From NCBI GenBank assembly GCA_905221605.1, contig CAJNDS010000384.1, positions 38,501-102,500 of the forward strand: a stretch of 64,000 nucleotides of DNA, read 5' to 3'. Below are positions 59,147-64,000 of this stretch, in pieces. The stretch comes from Symbiodinium natans (taxonomy: Eukaryota; Sar; Dinophyceae; Suessiales; Symbiodiniaceae). How positions within the stretch are numbered: the first letter of the stretch is position 1; each line of letters starts with the position of its first letter. The notes under the pieces are model-generated. The model was not told the DNA's origin, made no database searches, and saw nothing but the letters and a program-made list of their open reading frames with translations. The position numbers were made by a program, and so were the translations under genes.

Positions 59147-59640
59147 TCAAATCGAGATCGGCCTGTTGTGGCTCTTGGTGCTCTTTGTCATGTCTCGGGA
59201 ATCAACAGGGCTCTGATAACAAACCACCGGAATGAAACAAGCGTCACAGCCCCGAACCATGAGCAAAGAGAAATATGGGAGAACAGTGAAGAACACCTGA
59301 AGTAGAAACCGAAGACGAACCATGTACGGTCCTTCCTGGAGGCTCTTCACATGGGATGTTTCACGGACCCGTCCGCCTGCCAGCACAGGCCGGAGCCAGC
59401 TCCACTCAGCGGCACCTGCATTGAGTGCTAGGGGCAGGGCATTGTGGGGCCGTTTCGTGAACATGCTGCGCATGCCCCGTGTAACAGCTCTTCTGACGAA
59501 GTTCAATCAGTCACTGCCTGCAGGATCGCTTCTCCGGCCATCGATGGGGTTGGCGACCTACATAGAAAGAGGGGTAAAAGTTCCAGAGGTGTTTGCATGT
59601 TCGTCACAAGGAAACCCTGGATGCTCTTGAAACCATGAAC
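59147..59640 (-). CDS. Membrane-type exons
   Basis: A first stretch (about 59503-59640) reads HGFKSIQGFLVTNMQTPLEL and on through LPLFL. A second (about 59150-59340) reads MVRLRFLLQVFFTVLPYFSL, LMVRGCDACFIPVVCYQ, with at least one membrane helix. Splice sites are uncertain. They lie downstream of the Asp-rich mini-exons on the same strand and may continue that gene. Confidence 0.35.
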
Positions 59641-59930
59641 GTAGTGCCGCGTCTGCGAGCTTACATTCCAGGAACATGCTGCCCTATCCCAGCAAGGACC
59701 GAACTCCCAGCCACAATCTCCGGTGTTTGCTGCTGGCCTCGGGGCGCTGGAAACCTGCCATGAAGCCGAAGACCCAACACGCTGCCGATTTCTCAAGCCA
59801 GCAACCGAACAAAAACTTGCAACGGAAAGGGAGTGCAACCTGCAGCATCCTGTAGCACACTCAAAAAATTAGGGTTCCATCTGGAGTCCGGATGCCATGA
59901 ACGGCCAAGACCGTCAAATCATGAACAATC

Positions 59931-60702
59931 AAGGCAGGAAGAACAGGAACAGCAGAACCGTGAAAGCAAAAACAACATTCTGGTCTACAGCCTCCTTCCT
60001 CCCATCTACAACCGTCTACTACACCACACAGGTTGTGTTGTGCTACGGTGCTGAAGAAAGGTGACTGGCCTGGGTGCCCTCGTCGAATGGATCCGGCCAA
60101 AGCTTGCGGTAGTCGTCGGAGTCGGCTGCAACACATCAATTGCTGCAAAAGAAACAATCCAGAATGACCCTGTACTGATAACCTGCTGCGGAACACTTTC
60201 GAAGAAGCTCGCGGCTTGCCGGCATGTCGAAGGAAAATCTCATGATAAACCGCCGCCTTCGCTCGAGCCATAGCTGGACTCCCAGTCGTCATCAGCATAA
60301 TCATCGCCTATGCAGTCATCGTCCTGACAACGCAGGTGTCTTTCCGAAAACTTGGCCTCATTTTAACGTCAGTACATGTGATGCTCATACCGCTTGGCGT
60401 GCAACTTTGCAAAACGTCTGGAGTCTAGGGCTCAAACGTCCTCGTTGTAGTAATCACCGTCTCGAGTATCCTGCAAAATCCAGCCAGCACGCAATGCACA
60501 GCAGCGAACCGACACGGGGACAGGTCGAAGCACCTGCACTTCATATTCGTCAATGTCATGCGTGTCGTCATCCATGTCCTGACCAAACTTCCGTCAAATC
60601 GCAAACTCCTACGACACGTGAGGCATCGCTGCGGACCTCTTCGAAGTCGTCATACGGCTTTCGGCATGTGGCAAACTCTGCCTCCTCATCCTTCGGCGTG
60701 TC
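59931..60702 (-). CDS. Asp-rich mini-exon chain ending in a membrane helix
   Basis: Six short exons join in phase: 60616-60702 (29 codons, DTPKDEEAEFA then PYDDFEEVRSD), 60534-60578 (15 codons, DMDDDTHDIDEYEVQ), 60438-60470 (11 codons, DTRDGDYYNED), 60269-60323 (18 codons, DDDCIGDDYADDDWESSY), 60070-60125 (DSDDYRKLWPDPFDEGTQ) and 59931-59979 (NVVFAFTVLLFLFFLP, a membrane helix). The first four each open with an Asp codon right after the acceptor AG. Donors are GT, GT, GT, GC, GC, with GA after the last. The encoded chain is strongly acidic and then enters a membrane, suggesting an acidic lumenal or extracellular segment of a membrane protein, possibly calcium-binding. No family is recognised, and the 5' end lies further right. 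Confidence 0.6.
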
Positions 60703-61247
60703 CTGCAAGAGACACAACAGTTCCAGGGCCTCTATGTGAAAACGGACGACGGGCACAAGCAGGCAACATTGGCCTCCAAGAACCTGTGCCTCGCAATACC
60801 AGAAGGAGGTGGCGACATTGCATGTGCCCGAAATTAAAGGTCTTGTAAATGTATGGTCTTGCAAGCATCGGCTTCACTGCTGCATGGTTAGGATCTGCAA
60901 CTTTGCAAGTCGCTGATGTCGTTTTGGCACCTTGCATGGCCATTGTCTGTTTTTTGACTCATATCCAGTTGTTGCTGATTTCCCAACACGATTTGTTGAC
61001 AAAAATTACGAGTAACATAACTAGCGCAACATGGGAAGCAACCTTATAGGTTGTGATACTGAGTGATCACATGTGAATACCAACATCTTTACATCTACCA
61101 CCCGTTGAGCCAACCCCTGATTCGCACGCCCCACATGTTGAAATGCCGTGTCGTGGAAAGGGCAAAAAGCCTTCCTGCAACATCGCTGGCATAAGACAAC
61201 ATCTGCGCTGCAAAGTCCCAATATGTGAGCTGGAGTTTCTAGGGCCA

Positions 61248-61312
61248 CCACAAGCACAACCACAACTGCAACCACAACCACACTGACAACCACAACCACA
61301 ACCATGGCTTGC
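61248..61312. repeat. (ACCACA)n microsatellite
   Basis: About ten imperfect CAACCACAA units; the poly-Val frame on minus is an artefact. Confidence 0.85.
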
Positions 61313-61536
61313 AACCCAGCAAGTTCTGCTGTTGCACTCCTAGCCATTGTGAACCAAGCAGCAAAGACATGCAAGTTGCCACGTTATTTGCTTAAACCTC
61401 CGGGCGGCAGAGCGCGAGTGGCATCAGGGCATCTGGGCAAAGCGGTTGGGAACGGGAGCCCAGGCACATGTCTAAAAGCACAAGTGAATTGATTCGAAGA
61501 CCCATCTGGTCCTTCGAACTTTGGAGCCTGCATTAG

Positions 61537-61712
61537 CTAAGGGCTAGGCGCTGCAGAACAGTTCCGACGGTCGTTTGCGGCTGTTTCCCTGACCCAGTCG
61601 CTGATGTGCTGCAGTGGGGAAGACCCCCTGTCGAGTCTCACAACATCTTTGTCTTGCTTGAACTGCATCCATCTGACAACCTTGCCCACCATATTTGGAA
61701 GTCGGATACACT
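61537..61712 (-). CDS. Exon of an unidentified gene
   Basis: The frame reads CIRLPNMVGKVVRWMQFKQD, then KDVVRLDRGSSPLQHISDWV and RETAANDRRN to a stop at 61537. Good protein composition and no rare residues clustered. It lies upstream of the Asp-rich chain on the same strand. No family is recognised. Confidence 0.45.
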
Positions 61713-61884
61713 CCAGGTGTAGGGGAGTTGGGGAGCGTTGGCGGGCATGGCTCCGCCTTCCTTCCGCGACTCCGGGGGGTGTGAGAAGGAGGTTCCTAGA
61801 AGCAATAGCTTTGCTAGAAAGCCAAGGCAAAGGCCAAAATTTGGCGCCTACGATTTGAGGCTATGGCCCCTACCAACAGGTCCT

Positions 61885-62060
61885 TTTCACTTATAAGTAG
61901 ATTATAATCCACTCATAACGGACTTGTAATCCACTTATAAGTTGTATAAGTAGAACGCATAATTATAAGTTGGTTGACCTACTTATAAATTACTTATACA
62001 TCAACCAAGGCTTCTACTTACAACCGAATTAAAATCTACTTGCAACCTACTTATGATCTT
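61885..62060. repeat. AT-rich sequence with ACTTATAAGT palindromes
   Basis: CACTTATAAGT, CCACTTATAAGT, AATTATAAGT and CTACTTATAAAT recur at about 15-45-bp spacing; ACTTATAAGT is a perfect 10-bp palindrome. No gene is seen. Confidence 0.7.
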
Positions 62061-62317
62061 GTCTTTTTCAATCTTTTTGACACACATTTTTTCGATCGTC
62101 CTACATGGTTTGGTGGAAATTCCTGTTCCTGCATTGAATGACAGAGTGATGCGTGGGCAGGTACTTTACGCAGAATCGTCTGCAGTGCTTGGGCTCTGAG
62201 GTGAACGTTCGGTAGCGTGTCTGCTGCAGTAAGACATGGCCACGGTAGTGCGGCGTCCCCAGCAAGACTTTACTCGCGTGAAGGAGCGAGGATGGGCCCT
62301 TTTTTGGGCAAAGGGGG

Positions 62318-62760
62318 CTTAAGCCCCCCTTTAAGCCCCCCTTTAAGCCCCCCTTAAGCCCCCCTTCAAGGGGGTCCCTGCAAAGGGGGTCCCTTCGGAG
62401 GGGGGGGGGGGGCAAAGGGTCAAAGCCCTTAAGCCCCCCCTTAAACCCCCCTTAAGCCCCCCCTTAAGCCCCCTCTTAAGCCCCCCCTTAAGCCTCCCCC
62501 TTAAGTCCCTCCCTTTAAGCCCCCCTTAAGCCCCCCCCTTAAGCCCCCCCTTAAAGCCCCCTTCAACCCCCCCTTTGAGCCCCCCTTTAAGCCCCCCTTT
62601 AAGCCCCCCTTTAAGCCCCTTTAAGCCCCCTTTAAGCCCCCCCTTTAAGCCCCCCTTTAAGCCCCCCTTTAACTTTAAGGCCCCCCCGTTTTAAGGGGCT
62701 TCAAATCCCCCCTTTAAGCCCCTCTTTTTAAGCCCCCTTAAAACCACCCCTTGTGCTCCC
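62318..62760. repeat. Minisatellite of about 12-13 bp (TTTAAGCCCCCC)
   Basis: More than thirty units of TTAAGCCCCCC, with one to three T and four to seven C, read along plus. Similar units in the other orientation lie at 63896-63990. Confidence 0.95.
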
Positions 62761-62769
62761 CCCTGAGAC

Positions 62770-63135
62770 GCAACCAAGCCCCCCCTCTGTGGAGGGTTTA
62801 GGCAACAGTTTAAGAGGCCTAATACTTGCTGGGCCTTTGGGCAGCAATTTAAGAGGCGTAACACTTGCTGGGCCTTCTGCGGAGGGTTTGGGCAGCAGTT
62901 TAAGAGGCCTTACTTGCTGGGCCTTTTTTTGGAGGGTTTGGGCAGCAGTTTAAAAAGCGTAACACTTGCTGGGCCTTCTGCGGAGGTTTTAGGCAGCAGT
63001 GGAGGATTTAGGCAGCAGTTTAAGAGCCGAATACTCGTTGGGCCTTTTGTGGAGGGTTCGGGCAGCAGTTTAAGGCGTCTAAGAGGCGTCATACCTGCTG
63101 GGCCTTCAGGTGGAGGATTTAGGCAGTTTAAGAGG
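62770..63135. repeat. Tandem repeat of about 60 bp (GGGCAGCAGTTTAAGAGGCG unit)
   Basis: Six to seven diverged units follow the order GGAGGGTTTGGGCAGCAGTT, TAAGAGGCGTAA, CACTTGCTGGGCCTTCTGC. Both strands stay open over much of it (minus repeats LLPKPSAEGPASV; plus repeats GPSAEGLGSSLRG), so coding cannot be excluded, but the unit length varies. Confidence 0.85.
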
Positions 63136-63149
63136 CCCAATGCGAGCAT

Positions 63150-63366
63150 CGTGTTTGCAAATGGGAGGAAGCTGCGCCCCCTCCAACCCCCGGCTTGTTA
63201 AAGCCGGGCAAACTCGCGTGGAAGCATATGAATCATGTCCAAAACAAACAAAACATGGGGTTCTCGGCTTAGCTCCGCGCCACGCAAATGAGGGGGCTGC
63301 GTCCCCCCCTCCAACCCCCCCGCTTTTTTCTGTCGGGCAAGCTCGCGTGGAAGCATATGAATCATC
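63150..63366. repeat. Two direct copies of an 85-95-bp segment
   Basis: The segment from TGCAAATGGGAGGAAGCTGC to GCATATGAATCATG (about 63155-63238) recurs as CGCAAATGAGGGGGCTGCGT to GCATATGAATCATC (about 63281-63366). Both contain CCTCCAACCCCC, then CGGGCAAACTCGCGTGGAAG or CGGGCAAGCTCGCGTGGAAG. Confidence 0.85.
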
Positions 63367-63899
63367 TCTGGCTTAAAGGGGGCTGGAAGGAAAAGCTTAA
63401 GAGCTGCAGCTTTCTTTGCAGTGTTGCGGCTGAGCCTTCTTTGCCACTGGTCGGAGATGCGTTGAGCAGAGCTTGCTCAACTGCCAAGACAACGTCAATC
63501 TTCTTGGACACGGTCTTCACATAGGTCCGCTGCAGGCGGTTTTTTCTAAGCTGCCATTCCCAGGCCAGCGCAGGGCCGGTGCAGAAGGCTTTTTGCAGCT
63601 TCATCCCCAGGCAGCTTACATCTAGCAACTGCAAGGATGCAACCGACGCATTAAGCAGCTGCACTTTCAGTGGCTGCGACAAAGAGGCGTGAAGGCAACG
63701 AAGAAGTTGAACCTGGCCTGTTGCATGGAACAAAGTCCAAGTTTACAGCAGTGATCCATGACGATTTGGCATTGCTCCTCCAGGTTCCGTCCACCTTGAA
63801 TTCCGCGCCACTGCAAGTTTTTCTGCATAAAAACATGTTAGAGCAGAAATCAAACACATGCAGCGCTTCTTCCTCAATGGACCCATCACCTTTGCTCAA
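63362..63899 (-). CDS. Exons of an unidentified gene near the right edge
   Basis: Two minus frames overlap. The right one (63651-63899) reads GDGSIEEEALHVFDFCSNMF, then GAEFKVDGTWRSNAKSSWIT and AVNLDFVPCNRPG. The left one (63362-63733) reads LQLLDVSCLGMKLQKAFCTG, then WEWQLRKNRLQRTYVKTVSK and KIDVVLAVEQALL. The change of frame near 63.66 kb would fit an intron or a frameshift. The plus strand is also open at 63670-63975, so the strand is probable and not certain. Confidence 0.4.
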
Positions 63900-64000
63900 A
63901 GGGGGCTTAAGGGGGGGGTTGAAGGGGGGGGCAAGGCGGGGGCAAAGGGGAGCTTTGGCTTTGAAAGGGCTTTAAAGGGGGCTTAAAAGGGGCTTCCAGG
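63896..64000. repeat. G-rich minisatellite units at the right edge
   Basis: AAGGGGGGCTTAAGGGG-type units in the opposite orientation to the block at 62.3-62.76 kb, running off the window. Confidence 0.8.

Overview
The window looks like nuclear DNA of a dinoflagellate, most likely a Symbiodiniaceae-type alga. The basis is exon-intron genes with many small exons, introns that open with GC or GA as often as with GT, almost all genes on one strand, many short interstitial TTTAGGG-type tracts, abundant microsatellites, and several copies of an EF-hand repeat protein type that I recognise from dinoflagellates. No operons, plasmid functions, CRISPR arrays, rRNA or tRNA genes were seen. No search could be run, so gene names rest on family motifs recalled from memory and on reading frames that stay in phase across inferred splice sites.

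Layout. The left edge (3-200) holds the 3' end of a plus-strand gene, followed by a 5'-truncated LINE reverse-transcriptase remnant on plus (1029-1801). From about 2 kb rightward essentially all supported coding exons are on the minus strand, so transcription runs right to left. Reading in that direction: exons of an unidentified gene (63.9-63.4 kb) beside two large minisatellites (63.1-62.3 kb); a gene with a chain of tiny Asp-rich exons ending in a membrane helix (60.7-59.9 kb) and further membrane-type exons (59.6-57.1 kb); a complete CASTOR/POLLUX-type ion channel (56.1-51.6 kb, 12 exons, 817 codons in my model); an EF-hand repeat gene (51.5-48 kb); an ALG6 glucosyltransferase (47.8-41.8 kb); a second EF-hand repeat gene (40.9-38.0 kb); a nucleotide-sugar transporter (35.5-32.1 kb); a third EF-hand repeat gene (31.9-31.0 kb); several unidentified exon groups (30-17 kb), including an Ala/Glu/Lys-rich coiled-coil gene and an ankyrin exon; a DUF3556-type membrane protein (16.9-12.0 kb); and a left-hand group (11.2-5.2 kb) with a TIR-like exon.

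Function. Two genes belong to the secretory glycosylation route: ALG6 adds the first glucose to the lipid-linked oligosaccharide in the ER, and the nucleotide-sugar transporter feeds Golgi or ER lumenal glycosyltransferases. The CASTOR/POLLUX-type channel and three EF-hand genes point to calcium and ion signalling. I see no shared regulation beyond the common strand.

Structure worth attention: GA-AG and GC-AG introns dominate the two best gene models; interstitial telomere-like tracts sit inside introns, one starting about 8 bases inside a GA-type intron; six stem-loops lie in 220 bp at 49.80-50.02 kb; five phase-linked Asp-rich mini-exons lie at 60.07-60.70 kb; and a dispersed fold-back repeat has at least three copies. 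Single-exon calls without a recognised family are weaker: one plausible exon I had read inside ALG6 proved to be intronic once the family alignment was clear.
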